DNA of 64,000 bases from CAVYGM01 sp963768025 (lineage in GTDB: Bacteria; Bacteroidota; Bacteroidia; Cytophagales; Spirosomataceae): positions 124,001 to 188,000 of the forward strand of contig CAVYGM010000003.1 in the NCBI GenBank assembly GCA_963768025.1. Reading direction: 5' to 3'. Below, in pieces: positions 46,501-54,233 of the stretch (the stretch's first letter is position 1; each line of letters starts with the position of its first letter). The notes below the pieces were generated by a model that had not been told where the DNA came from, ran no database searches, and was given only the letters and a program-made list of their open reading frames with translations. The position numbers and the translations under genes are program-made.

Positions 46501-47241
46501 TACAACCAGATGCTGGTGAATCTGGAAACGAATAAGCAAGCGATTTCCAATAACGAAAAGCAATCGGCCTGGCGGGAAATGGCCCGGCAGGTGGCGCACG
46601 AAATCAAAAACCCGCTGACACCCATGAAGCTAACGCTTCAACAGTTGCAGCGGACCATCCGACGCGATGATCCGAATGCCCTCGAAAAAGTGGGCCGGGC
46701 GATGGAATCGGTCATAGAACAAATAGATAATATTGGCTATATCGCCCAGTCGTTCTCCGACATTGCCTTGATGCCCCTACCTCAGGTTGAGCTATTTGAT
46801 ATATCTGAATTGATAGGTACCACCGTGGAATCGTACGAAGCCCAGGTAACCGGAGAGGGGCTGGTATTTCATACCGAGATTCAGGAGGGGCCACTTTTGG
46901 TCAATGGGGATAGGCGGCAATTTGGGATCAGCATCACTGATTTGCTCAAGAATGCGAAGCAATCCATTCCTGACGACATCGCCGGTGAAATCAGTTTGAA
47001 GCTTTACACCTACAATGACAACGTCCTGATAGAGATTCAGGACAATGGAACCGGAATACCACAAAACATCAGAAGCCGGGTATTTCTGCCAAATTTTACA
47101 ACCCGGGAGGATGGAACCGGGCTAAATCTGGCCATGGCGAAGCGGATCGTCGAATATGCCGGCGGTAGCATTTGGTTTGAAACAGAAGAAGCAAAAGGTA
47201 CCACCTTCTATCTGTCCATTCCACTCACCAAACCAGCGTAG
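43531..47241 (+). CDS. Large multi-transmembrane sensor histidine kinase
   Basis: The 1236-residue protein starts at GTG 43531 directly before a TM helix. It has an extracytoplasmic region of about 170 residues, roughly eight TM helices (about residues 200-460), a second extracytoplasmic-like domain, TMs near 725-747 and 764-785, and an external loop. A last TM near 924-953 leads into a HAMP-like linker. The kinase core has the H-box AWREMARQVAHEIKNPLTP (phosphorylated His1023), N-box ITDLLKNAKQSI, and G-boxes IEIQDNGTGIP and REDGTGLNLAMAKRIVEYAG. It resembles NtrY-like kinases. No response regulator is adjacent, so it is an orphan. The stimulus is unknown. Confidence 0.9.
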   Translation: MLVAFKKYFFLVAAALALVAGFFLLKRGTATTAPYADVVQKGMEKEVAQTRQRMLKILNSVPVADDKPFSRLLQEDTYPYFLFKDSTLLMWSDYRYVLSPDRLASDGSDVQVLETSQGKFLVLIQQKTANSSTYQLLTLIKLCSLENSESNALFSGFNKRIFPIAPSTLHLSPTSDARAIVDSEGKDLFYVVPPKDSLYRGWSVPYPVLLSVLVAIFLLGLHFVSVLRQPEYRHRHGLSFLFLLVFLVALRGLMLRFSIPFVFTAGEVFNPQLYNGTFLAPSLGDVLLNCLVLIILLVYGNRIYYRTDTYRELIRNEGAFQILVSLLLLLISFVVFYICYYELLALYQRSFFSLDITRSVLFDPLKIAALLAFVLLSGVYFLVIHLIVNVFNRLNLDYKTGLVILALGVLLATGLLWLLRIRFEWIFLIHIGYVLILYLTRLPRSFYGFRYPTTVYYFTGALACALMTTYVVQDQENERDVVAKKEFARQLTSANDLFAEFLLKRINEMVAKDSLIQNLLLEEKPLAREIIQQRIRTIFLNQYLDQYVVEIFSFDKNGIQLDNSRSAQTYASYQTQYNHPEFATANPALFLIDVSQEEKSKKYVSFIPVLLDGGPVGYVMLDLKQKGRQPPLRFSELILDEKLERVSGISDYSYAIYEYDKLVSSYGECNYENKFPTTLLNDSSLYHTGVTVLGYRHVGSKASDSRRIVVSSPSWGWKGILANFSFLYLVLVIVVSLTIIGHALHYKLSEVRITYSTKIQVMLNAAFILPLLIVLFFILTIIGNHYQQNQVEAQVGNTRNVSLNLMTHLSDFRQGKMSRAYFEEQVQQVAFDADLDINLYDTTGRLFLSSKPLLFETGLFSNLINPLAQQQIVEQQDNQVLLEESIGNKAYNNAYIGLFSNEQELVGVLSTPYFDAKPNLDRQIIDIVASVLIVFTAMLLVFLLVSYLAANLLIDPLRVLTRKISTITLDQPNEPLPWQSNDEIGTLIKKYNQMLVNLETNKQAISNNEKQSAWREMARQVAHEIKNPLTPMKLTLQQLQRTIRRDDPNALEKVGRAMESVIEQIDNIGYIAQSFSDIALMPLPQVELFDISELIGTTVESYEAQVTGEGLVFHTEIQEGPLLVNGDRRQFGISITDLLKNAKQSIPDDIAGEISLKLYTYNDNVLIEIQDNGTGIPQNIRSRVFLPNFTTREDGTGLNLAMAKRIVEYAGGSIWFETEEAKGTTFYLSIPLTKPA

Positions 47242-47250
47242 TTTTTAATT

Positions 47251-47273
47251 CGAGTTCGGGCTGGTCGAACTCG
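47251..47273. terminator. Possible hairpin after the histidine kinase
   Basis: A perfect 8-bp stem (CGAGTTCG at 47251-47258 with CGAACTCG at 47266-47273) and a 7-base loop, 9 bases after the kinase stop. No clear T tract follows, so this is only tentative. Confidence 0.35.
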
Positions 47274-47295
47274 TTCCTTGCTGTACTTGGGTGTC

Positions 47296-47868
47296 CTATT
47301 CGTCGATAGTGACGTGTTTCCAGTTTTCTCCCGAACGGATTCGGTTTAGCTGTGTGTGCGTAATGCCAAATTGCTTGGCAATCATCTTCAAACGATTGTT
47401 ATCGTTCTTCAACAGCTTTTTTATCATCCTTACCTTTGTTTCGGTCAACTTATAGTTGCGGGTACGACGCGGCATGACCCGATTGAGTAAAGCTGGGTTT
47501 TCCCGATTATGCTCGGTCATTTCGTCTTTCGTAACCCACTTGATATTCTGATGGTAGTTGTTTTGCTTGTCGTAGTCCAGGTGAATCACAAATTTGTGTT
47601 CCTCAGATTTGCGTACCGCAAAATTTTCTGCCACGAGCTTGTGAACGTACCGATTGATGGTGCGGCCTCCGGTCACCCGAATATTAAGGGAGCGATACCC
47701 CTGAATCACCGATCCGTTGATTATAGAACCTTCTTTTGGATCGTTTTGAAAGCTTTTCAGTCGGCCGTAATTTGATATTTCGTAATGGGGGGCATTCTCT
47801 ACCTCATCGAATTGAATCTGCGCCCATATCTCGTTCCAGTAGCTGGTGTTTTTTTTCGGTTCTTTCAT
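47296..47868 (-). CDS. NUMOD4/HNH homing-type endonuclease with HTH tail
   Basis: This is a 190-residue protein. The N-terminal EIWAQIQFDEVENAPHYEIS with NYGRLKSF is the NUMOD4 DNA-binding motif. The HNH-like core is VIHLDYDKQNNYHQNIKWVT, and the C-terminus (KLTETKVRMIKKLLKNDNNR, then MIAKQFGITHTQLNRIRSG) is a helix-turn-helix of the NUMOD1/resolvase-like type. Such stand-alone genes occur in many Bacteroidota, either as free-standing homing endonucleases or phage remnants. No intron or phage genes surround it. It converges on the histidine kinase. Confidence 0.82.
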   Translation of the reverse strand: MKEPKKNTSYWNEIWAQIQFDEVENAPHYEISNYGRLKSFQNDPKEGSIINGSVIQGYRSLNIRVTGGRTINRYVHKLVAENFAVRKSEEHKFVIHLDYDKQNNYHQNIKWVTKDEMTEHNRENPALLNRVMPRRTRNYKLTETKVRMIKKLLKNDNNRLKMIAKQFGITHTQLNRIRSGENWKHVTIDE

Positions 47869-48272
47869 GAATTTGTTGAATTTGTGTTTAGGTTTCTTCT
47901 AAAAAAGATAAACAAAATAATAGACAATAACCGAACTTATTGGGTTTTTGTTGCGACTATTGGTGAAATTGTTTCCACTGGCCATAGAATAGGGTAGCCT
48001 TGTACGATTTAAGTTTAAGATTACCTAAACAAAATAGAGTGGAGTTTCTGTATAAACATGTAGTGGGGGGATTGTGTTAAATAAATTGTTAAATATTTTT
48101 TAACGCCGTTCATTTTTACTTCATATTCCCGTTATTTCAATTGATACAGTTCCAATGAAAAACCATAGTGCTTCATGAATAGGCAGTTGCTGTCTTTTGG
48201 CATAGTATTAATGCCAATGAATGAAATACGGTCAGGTTTGGTTGTATAGAGTATCCATTAGGAAACAGGCAA
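47869..48272. other. Divergent intergenic region with a short inverted repeat
   Basis: This AT-rich gap must contain promoters of the HNH gene (minus) and the CoA-binding gene (plus). A 7-bp inverted repeat, TTGGCAT (48197-48203) and ATGCCAA (48211-48217) with a 7-base spacer, lies 56 bases before the CoA-binding start and is a possible operator. Confidence 0.4.
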
Positions 48273-48632
48273 ATGAAAAAAACACTTATTATTGGCGCTA
48301 CTACGAATCCAGGGCGATATGCCCACGCGGCAGCGCATCGGCTCAGGCAAAAAAAACATGAGATTGTTCAGATTGGGTTGCGGTCGGGGCAAGTGGCTGA
48401 TACACCCATTGATACGCATCAAATATCATACCAGGGCATAGATACGGTAACCCTATACATAGGGCCAAGGCATCAGCCTCAGTACTACGACTACGTGGTG
48501 TCGCTGCGGCCAAAGAGGGTTATCTTCAATCCGGGGACGGAGAACCCTGAGTTTGAGCGGCTATTGAGAGAAAATAAGATTGAGCCGATTGAAGCCTGTA
48601 CCTTGGTTATGCTCGCCACGGGACAGTACTAA
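48273..48632 (+). CDS. CoA-binding domain protein
   Basis: The 119-residue protein is a minimal CoA-binding (CoA_binding_2) Rossmann fold. It begins KKTLIIGATTNPGRYAHAA with the Gly-rich turn, then the HEIVQIGLRSG strand and IDTVTLYIGP. The C-terminal half gives KRVIFNPGTENPEFERLL and IEACTLVMLATGQY. Relatives (YccU-type) bind CoA; their role is unknown. It converges on fabH with 7 bases between stops. Confidence 0.85.
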   Translation: MKKTLIIGATTNPGRYAHAAAHRLRQKKHEIVQIGLRSGQVADTPIDTHQISYQGIDTVTLYIGPRHQPQYYDYVVSLRPKRVIFNPGTENPEFERLLRENKIEPIEACTLVMLATGQY

Positions 48633-48639
48633 CGTTGAT

Positions 48640-49641
48640 CTACCAACGTATCAGGGCGGAAGCCCAGGTAAACCCACTGCCAAAAGCAGCCATGCACAAC
48701 AAATCGCCGGGCTGTATACGTCCCTGTTCCCAGGCCTCGGCCAGCGCAATGGGAATGGAAGCGGCCGTAGTATTGCCAAACCGCTGAATGTTATTCACTA
48801 CTTTTTCGGGTGCTAGGCCCATTTGCTGTCGCACGTACTCGCTGATTCGGATGTTGGCCTGATGTGGAATCAGTAGGTCTATATCTTCGGGTGCATAGCC
48901 GTTGGCGTCCAGGGCCTCCTGTATTACTTCACCGAAGCGCACTACCGCGTGCTTGAACACGGCATTGCCGTTCATCACCACGTCGAAGCCCCCTTCGTCA
49001 ATAAGTTCTTTAGTGGCTGCCCGATCCGGACGACTACTACCAGGGTCACGCACGTAGAGATCTTCCGCGAAGCGGCCGTCGGCGTGCAAGTGGGTGGATA
49101 GGATTCCAAATTCGGGATTGTCCGTGGCCTGCACTACGGCCGCACCGGCACCATCGCCAAAAATCACGGCCACGTTGCGTCCAGCGGTACTTTTATTGAT
49201 CCAGGTGGATTGAATCTCAGACCCTACCACCAGGGCGGTTTTGTACATGCCCGATTTGATAAACTGATCGGCAATGGATAGGGCATACACAAAGCCCGAG
49301 CACTGCTCGCGCACGTCAATGACCGGCTTGCCATCCATACCTAGCTCGCGCTGCATCAGAAAAGCCGAACCCGGAAAAAAATAGTCGGGCGTGATGGTGG
49401 CGTACACGATCACGTCTACGTCGTTAGGGGTAAGCCCGGCCCGTTCCAGGGCCTGCCGCGAGGCGGCCGTAGCCATGCTGGCGTTGGTTTCTTTTCCGTA
49501 GGTGAAGTAGCGTCGTTCCTGGATACCCGTCCGTTCCTGAATCCATTCGTCGGAGGTTTCCATCCATTGCGACAGATCGTCGTTGGTGACTACTTTTTCG
49601 GGTACGTAATAGCCAACTCCTGTAATGCGAGCGTGGGGCAT
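48640..49641 (-). CDS. fabH: Beta-ketoacyl-ACP synthase III FabH
   Basis: This 333-residue enzyme starts fatty acid synthesis by condensing acetyl-CoA with malonyl-ACP. The catalytic triad is present: Cys114 in VREQCSGFVYAL, His260 in LLIPHQANIRI, and Asn290 in RFGNTTAASIP. The N-terminal SDEWIQERTGIQERR and C-terminal MAAFGSGFTWASALIRW are standard. It heads the minus-strand series that also includes purS, pssA and an MBL hydrolase, each closely spaced. Confidence 0.97.
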   Translation of the reverse strand: MPHARITGVGYYVPEKVVTNDDLSQWMETSDEWIQERTGIQERRYFTYGKETNASMATAASRQALERAGLTPNDVDVIVYATITPDYFFPGSAFLMQRELGMDGKPVIDVREQCSGFVYALSIADQFIKSGMYKTALVVGSEIQSTWINKSTAGRNVAVIFGDGAGAAVVQATDNPEFGILSTHLHADGRFAEDLYVRDPGSSRPDRAATKELIDEGGFDVVMNGNAVFKHAVVRFGEVIQEALDANGYAPEDIDLLIPHQANIRISEYVRQQMGLAPEKVVNNIQRFGNTTAASIPIALAEAWEQGRIQPGDLLCMAAFGSGFTWASALIRW

Positions 49642-49701
49642 AAGTGTAGGGGTCAGGTCAAGGATACTAGGGTAACGATTCGGTTGCCCAAAAAAATTGC
49701 G

Positions 49702-49953
49702 TTAAGCAGGATGCAGGTCAAAACTGAACTCTTCCATGATCAGGTTGGCTAATAGCTTTTCGCAGGCAGTTTTCACTTTGGTTTCCGCCTCAGCTTCATC
49801 GGCGGCTTCCAGCCGAATGGTAATGTGCTTGCCAATCCGCACATCATCTACCTGGTCAATACCCAGGTTGTGCAGTCCAAGTTTTACGGCCTTGCCCTGC
49901 GGATCAAGAATTTCCTTGATGGGCATAATGTTGATATCGGCGACAAATTGCAT
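49702..49953 (-). CDS. purS: Phosphoribosylformylglycinamidine synthase subunit PurS
   Basis: This is the 83-residue small subunit of FGAM synthase for purine synthesis. It has the PurS pattern ADINIMPIKEILDPQGKAVK, LGIDQVDDVRIGKHITIRL and CEKLLANLIMEEFSFDL. PurS binds PurL and PurQ and channels ammonia. The partners are not in the window. It lies between fabH and pssA in a series on the same strand. Confidence 0.92.
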   Translation of the reverse strand: MQFVADINIMPIKEILDPQGKAVKLGLHNLGIDQVDDVRIGKHITIRLEAADEAEAETKVKTACEKLLANLIMEEFSFDLHPA

Positions 49954-50033
49954 GATAAGGAGCAGTACGGTTAGTCAGGTTCAATGGATGGTTTTGCGGT
50001 GCAAAAATGCAACAAAATTAGCGGCTAACCAAT

Positions 50034-50732
50034 TTAGGAAGTTTTTTTAGCCAAACTCAACCCCGCACTCAGCAGTACATACAACCCGATAACCAGCGGT
50101 ACGGCCAGAAATCCCAAGGTAACCAGCATGATCAACGAAGCGAGCAAAAAGGAAAAACGAACCTCGTTTCCTTTCCAGCCAAAAGATTTGAATTTTAGCG
50201 CAAACAAGGGTAGCTCCGAAACCATCAGGAAGGACATGACGGCCGTAAAAATCAATAAGTTGGTGGTGTTGATAATCAGGGGCTCCCACTCCGGATTATA
50301 GCGAATGATGAAGGGTAGAGAAGCTACCAATAGACCATTGGCGGGGGTAGGTACGCCAATAAATGAATCGCTCTGCCGGGGGTCAATGTTGAATTTGGCC
50401 AGCCTAAGAGCCGAACAAATCGCAATCAGAAAGGCTAGATTGGGTATCCAGATGTCTTCCAGATTGGGCACACTCCGCATGAGTAGCTGATAGATAATCA
50501 CCGCGGGCAATACCCCAAACGTGGTGACATCAGCCAGCGAATCCAACTCTTTCCCAATGGCGGAGGATACTTTCAGCAGCCGGGCGGCAAAGCCATCCAG
50601 AAAGTCAAAGACAGCCGCCAGGCCGATCAGTGCGCAGGAAAGCAGCATATTATTATGAAAAACCTCCACAATACCAATGCATCCGCAAAGTAGGTTGGCA
50701 CAGGTAAGGGCATTGGGAATATGACGCTTCAT
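50034..50732 (-). CDS. pssA: CDP-diacylglycerol-serine O-phosphatidyltransferase PssA
   Basis: This 232-residue membrane protein has the CDP-alcohol transferase signature D-G-x2-A-R-x8-G-x3-D-x3-D as DGFAARLLKVSSAIGKELDS followed by LAD. The N-terminus MKRHIPNALTCANLLCGC and several TM helices fit PssA type II. It makes phosphatidylserine, the precursor of phosphatidylethanolamine. It follows the MBL gene after 10 bases and precedes purS. Confidence 0.92.
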   Translation of the reverse strand: MKRHIPNALTCANLLCGCIGIVEVFHNNMLLSCALIGLAAVFDFLDGFAARLLKVSSAIGKELDSLADVTTFGVLPAVIIYQLLMRSVPNLEDIWIPNLAFLIAICSALRLAKFNIDPRQSDSFIGVPTPANGLLVASLPFIIRYNPEWEPLIINTTNLLIFTAVMSFLMVSELPLFALKFKSFGWKGNEVRFSFLLASLIMLVTLGFLAVPLVIGLYVLLSAGLSLAKKTS

Positions 50733-50742
50733 GGGGCAAGGG

Positions 50743-51384
50743 TTACTGGTTCAGAAAGGGATTATATTTTTTCTCAAAACCGATGGTGGTAGGTTCCATG
50801 TGGCCGGCATACACGGTGTAAGCATCGGGTAGGGTAAATAGTTGGGTTCGAATACTAGTGAGCAGCGTTGCCATGTTACCGCCCGGAAGGTCGGTACGGC
50901 CAATGCTTTGCCGAAAAAGCACATCGCCGCCGATTACGAATTGTTGCTCGTCGTGTATAAAGGCCACGTGGCCGGGGGCATGGCCAGGCACAAATAAAAT
51001 CTTCAGGGTGGAAGTGCCAAACGTTATGGTTTCGCCCTCTTTGAGCCAGCGCTCCACCGAAGGCTCTTCAAACATCGGAAAACCATAGTTGGGCGCGTAT
51101 GTCTTGACGGCCCGCAGCAGGGGTTCATCCAGGCGGTGCAGTGCGAAGGGGATTTCGTACGTACGTTTGAGTTTTGCCACGCCCAGGACGTGATCTATAT
51201 GGGCGTGGGTATTAAATATGCCCACAGGTTTCAGCGTATTGGTGGAAATAAAATCCGTGAGTTCACGGTATTCGTGCGGTTCGTAACAGCCTGGGTCTAT
51301 GAGGATCGCTTCCCGGGTTTCATCAAAAAGCACGTAGGTGTTCTCAGAAAAGGGACTGAAAACGAAAGATTGTATTTGGATCAT
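50743..51384 (-). CDS. MBL-fold metallo-hydrolase (glyoxalase II-like)
   Basis: This 213-residue protein has the metallo-beta-lactamase metal motif NTHAHIDHVLG and the later ligand regions LFVPGHAPGHVAFI and FVIGGDVLFRQSIGRTDLP. The final HMEPTTIGFEKKYNPFL is typical of small glyoxalase II-type hydrolases of Bacteroidota. The likely substrate is a thioester such as S-lactoylglutathione or a similar compound. It is the first gene of the minus-strand run toward fabH. Confidence 0.9.
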   Translation of the reverse strand: MIQIQSFVFSPFSENTYVLFDETREAILIDPGCYEPHEYRELTDFISTNTLKPVGIFNTHAHIDHVLGVAKLKRTYEIPFALHRLDEPLLRAVKTYAPNYGFPMFEEPSVERWLKEGETITFGTSTLKILFVPGHAPGHVAFIHDEQQFVIGGDVLFRQSIGRTDLPGGNMATLLTSIRTQLFTLPDAYTVYAGHMEPTTIGFEKKYNPFLNQ

Positions 51385-51452
51385 AGCGTAAGACAGTATC
51401 GTGAGGGCGAAGGTAAGAAACTGTTGGGAAACACGCCCGGATATATTGCCAC

Positions 51453-51494
51453 AAAAGCGCCCTCCCTGGTCTTGGACCTGGGAAGGGCGCTTTT
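51453..51494 (-). terminator. Hairpin terminator after the stress protein gene
   Basis: A stem of about 14 bp (51453-51466 with 51480-51494, one bulged A) has a 13-base loop, and the stem ends in four A on the left, which read as T on the minus strand. It lies 21 bases beyond the stop at 51515. Confidence 0.75.
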
Positions 51495-51514
51495 GAATAT
51501 AGTTCTACTAGTGC

Positions 51515-52147
51515 TTAATAGGTGGTAGGCCGGTTGCTATCCCAGGCGTCAGAATCCCATCCCGTGTGGATTTTTTCTCCCCGGTAGGTTTTCCACTCAT
51601 TTGTGATCGCCTCGCCTTCGGTACGGTTACGGGGTTTCACACCAACCACAATCCCCCCTTCGTCCAGGCTGTTTTCATAAATTTTAGCACGGTCTTCAGG
51701 AATCCCCGAACCAATCAGTGCGCCAATAATTCCTCCGGTCAATCCTCCGGCTCCGGCACCTGTTAGGCCCGCTACAATCGGCCCCGCTATCACCAGTCCC
51801 AGGCCAGGCAAGGCTACGGCGGTTCCGATAGCGGCTATCGCCCCCACTATGGCTCCGGCGGTGCCACCTATGGCCGATCCTACCCCGGCGCCTTCCATGG
51901 CTTTATTGCCTAGGTCGGTACGGTCGTCTTTATCAATCGCTTTAAAATGGGTATCGCGGGTATCTTTGGACATCAAAACGGATATTTCATCGCGTGAATA
52001 TCCCCGGCTTAGTAGGCTGTCGTACGCTTTTTCGGCGTCATCTTTGTTGGTAAATACCCCCGTAATAGTCCCGGTTTCGTTGTCCATATCACCCGTATGG
52101 GGCTGGTTAGAGGGGTTGTATTGATCTGAATCTCTTCTGGTTTCCAT
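51515..52147 (-). CDS. General stress protein with glycine-rich domain
   Basis: From ATG 52147 the protein has 210 residues. The N-terminal TITGVFTNKDDAEKAYDSLL with GYSRDEISVLMS is the heat-induced stress protein (YflT/general stress 17M) domain. A long Gly/Ala stretch with hydrophobic runs (GVGSAIGGTAGAIVGAIAA, LPGLGLVIAGPIVAGLTGAG) then resembles a glycine-zipper membrane segment. The tail includes GGIVVGVKPRN. An upstream in-frame Met at 52288 adds 47 residues without recognisable character. The protein probably acts in stress protection at the membrane. Confidence 0.8.
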   Translation of the reverse strand: METRRDSDQYNPSNQPHTGDMDNETGTITGVFTNKDDAEKAYDSLLSRGYSRDEISVLMSKDTRDTHFKAIDKDDRTDLGNKAMEGAGVGSAIGGTAGAIVGAIAAIGTAVALPGLGLVIAGPIVAGLTGAGAGGLTGGIIGALIGSGIPEDRAKIYENSLDEGGIVVGVKPRNRTEGEAITNEWKTYRGEKIHTGWDSDAWDSNRPTTY

Positions 52148-52561
52148 AGCAATAAGTTTAAGTGTAGAGTTTGTTGATAAAATTACTAAATCGCCAATAC
52201 CACTAAAAATTACGTACCACGGCGAACCTTGGCTGGTTCGGGAGGTGGCTTGCAATAAAAATGAGAAAAAAATCCAGCGGTTTCCCATCTCCCGGCTTAA
52301 CGAATAATCCGAAGGATAGGGCTGACCAATGGGTATTTAGTGCGGGATTAGTAGGGCCTGGGAAGTGGAAATTGTTCCCGCCAAGTGGGTCTTACCTGGA
52401 ATAACAATGACGGTTGGAATAAAATTTTTATGCCATCCGTCCTTCTCGTTACTGGGTAAATAGCTGTACATGTTTAATCAGGAAGGCACGTGATAAAAGC
52501 ACACTAGCCCCCAGAACCGTCAAGGAAATGGGGGCTAGCGGGAAGAGCATACTACGGCTCC
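52148..52561. other. Intergenic region
   Basis: It holds the promoter of the stress gene (minus strand) and a hairpin at 52504-52538. The remainder shows no frame or structure I can support. Confidence 0.4.
52504..52538 (-). terminator. Hairpin terminator after the hypothetical lipoprotein gene
   Basis: A perfect 10-bp stem (CTAGCCCCCA at 52504-52513 with TGGGGGCTAG at 52529-52538) has a 15-base loop, located 24 bases beyond the stop at 52562. A short T run follows on the minus strand. Confidence 0.65.
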
Positions 52562-53260
52562 TTATTCCTCAATGGTAGCCTTGATCCGATCGTAATACAG
52601 AACCGTGAGACCTTCAAAGCCTGAGTCGGTACCTACGCAGAGCCAAAGTTCCCCGTTGGCGTTCGTTTTGACCGATACGGGTGCTTCCGTAGTGCGCTTC
52701 ACCAGTTTATAGGTGTCATTGTCACTCCCGTTGCTCACATTGCCAATAACCAGCATTTCGGTGCCGCCCGTTGACTGCTGTCCTTTCTGGATGGTCACCT
52801 CATAGAATCCACTCACGAGCTTTTTGACGGGCTCCTCCGTGGCTGCGCCGGCTTTTAGGTACACCGATGCGGCCGGCGATCCCCCAATCCCCACGCCACC
52901 TTTGGGATAGTTAGTACCCAGGTCAATTTCGTAACCTACCTTATACGTGGTGTTTGGCTTCAGGCTGGTAACTTTCTTTTTCATATACATAAATACATCG
53001 TCACTTCGGTTGTGGCTCTGCATCAGGAATGCTTTCTTGCTGGCATTGAGGGCGGCGGGCAATGCCACCACTTTGCTATCAAATTCAAACATGGTCACAT
53101 CCTGTACTGCGCTGTACTCGGCAAATTCAGCGGTCCAGCCATCGGCCCCTTGTTCAAAATCGGAAACTACCGTCACGGCGCCAGTTGGATTGTCTTTGAC
53201 ATCGCAGGACCAGATGGCTACGCACAAGGCCAGGGCCATCCACATCACTTTGTTTTTCAT
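52562..53260 (-). CDS. Hypothetical secreted lipoprotein
   Basis: This 232-residue protein has a lipobox (ALCVAIWSC) after the signal MKNKVMWMALALCVAIWS, so it is probably lipidated. The mature part is beta-rich: DFEQGADGWTAEFAEYSAVQ, YKVGYEIDLGTNYP, VGIGGSPAASVYLKAG and ELWLCVGTDSGFEGLTVLYY. This looks like a carbohydrate-binding or jelly-roll domain, but I do not recognise the family. The start is ATG 53260; an upstream Met at 53326 adds 22 residues without signal character. Confidence 0.7.
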   Translation of the reverse strand: MKNKVMWMALALCVAIWSCDVKDNPTGAVTVVSDFEQGADGWTAEFAEYSAVQDVTMFEFDSKVVALPAALNASKKAFLMQSHNRSDDVFMYMKKKVTSLKPNTTYKVGYEIDLGTNYPKGGVGIGGSPAASVYLKAGAATEEPVKKLVSGFYEVTIQKGQQSTGGTEMLVIGNVSNGSDNDTYKLVKRTTEAPVSVKTNANGELWLCVGTDSGFEGLTVLYYDRIKATIEE

Positions 53261-53450
53261 GCTACTGCTTACGTTAAAATTTGGAATATTGATACACTCA
53301 TTAGGTCTAGATACCTCCCAACTCATCCCGGTTGGAAGGAGAGCCTGGGATTTTTATAAAAAATGCATTTTCTGGTTGAAAGTTAGGCAATTATAGGCAT
53401 AAAAAAATCCTGCCGTGAGCAGGACAAACTACCAACTAGGGGCAACGGAA

Positions 53451-54173
53451 TCACCCGATTAGGAAAATGGTGGGTTGCTTGTGCAAATCTATTTTCTGCT
53501 TCTTCCACTGCTGCACCGACTGGGTTTTGATGAATTCATCCGGTGCCGTCACATTGCTGGCAATGCACAGCAGAGTGTCGGGCTGGCAGGCTTCGAGTAA
53601 GGTGGCCAGCATATGATTGTTCCGAAAGGGAGTTTCCATGAATATCTGCGTTTGCCGGCGCTCACGTCCTTCCCGCTCCAGCTGGATCAGGGCCTTTTTG
53701 CGGGGTACTTGATCAATGGGCAGGTACCCATGAAAGGCAAACGACTGCCCGCTCAGGCCAGAAGCCATCAGGGCCAGCAGAATGGACGACGGCCCCACCA
53801 GGGGCACTACCTTCATGCCCAGCTGATGCGCGATGCGTACGGCGACGGCACCGGGGTCGGCCACGCCAGGGCAGCCCGCTTCCGAAAGTACCCCAACGTC
53901 TTTGCCCGCCGGGAGTTGCCGGAGCTGGGCCGCGGTATCGGCCTCCGGGGTTTTCTTGTTTAGTTCAAAAAACGTCAGATCCTGGATCACTTTTCCGAGC
54001 CGCAGGCTGCTCACGAAGCGCCGGGCCGTGCGGAGTTCCTCGGCAAAAAAGTAATCCAGTTGTCCGATCACTTCCAATACCTGTGGGCTGAGTACGTGCT
54101 GAGCGGTGCCCTCGGCCAGTACGGTAGGGATAAGGAAGAGGGTGGGTCTAGTTTTTGAAGTTGATTCTGACAT
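53451..54173 (-). CDS. RsmI-like SAM-dependent methyltransferase (tetrapyrrole methylase fold)
   Basis: This 240-residue protein has the tetrapyrrole methylase fold. Blocks are PTLFLIPTVLAEGTAQHVLSP, YFFAEELRTARRFVSS, VGVLSEAGCPGVADPGAVAV and VVPLVGPSSILLALMASGLS. It also has SFAFHGYLPIDQVPRKKALI and the terminal QPTIFLIG. The family includes RsmI, which methylates C1402 of 16S rRNA. The N-terminus differs from RsmI and is typical of the shorter paralogue found beside RsmI in Bacteroidota, so the exact substrate is uncertain. Confidence 0.85.
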   Translation of the reverse strand: MSESTSKTRPTLFLIPTVLAEGTAQHVLSPQVLEVIGQLDYFFAEELRTARRFVSSLRLGKVIQDLTFFELNKKTPEADTAAQLRQLPAGKDVGVLSEAGCPGVADPGAVAVRIAHQLGMKVVPLVGPSSILLALMASGLSGQSFAFHGYLPIDQVPRKKALIQLEREGRERRQTQIFMETPFRNNHMLATLLEACQPDTLLCIASNVTAPDEFIKTQSVQQWKKQKIDLHKQPTIFLIG

Positions 54174-54233
54174 TTATAACAAAAAAATGAGGATGTTTTC
54201 TACAAAAGAACCTCTTTTACTTTTAAAACAGTA

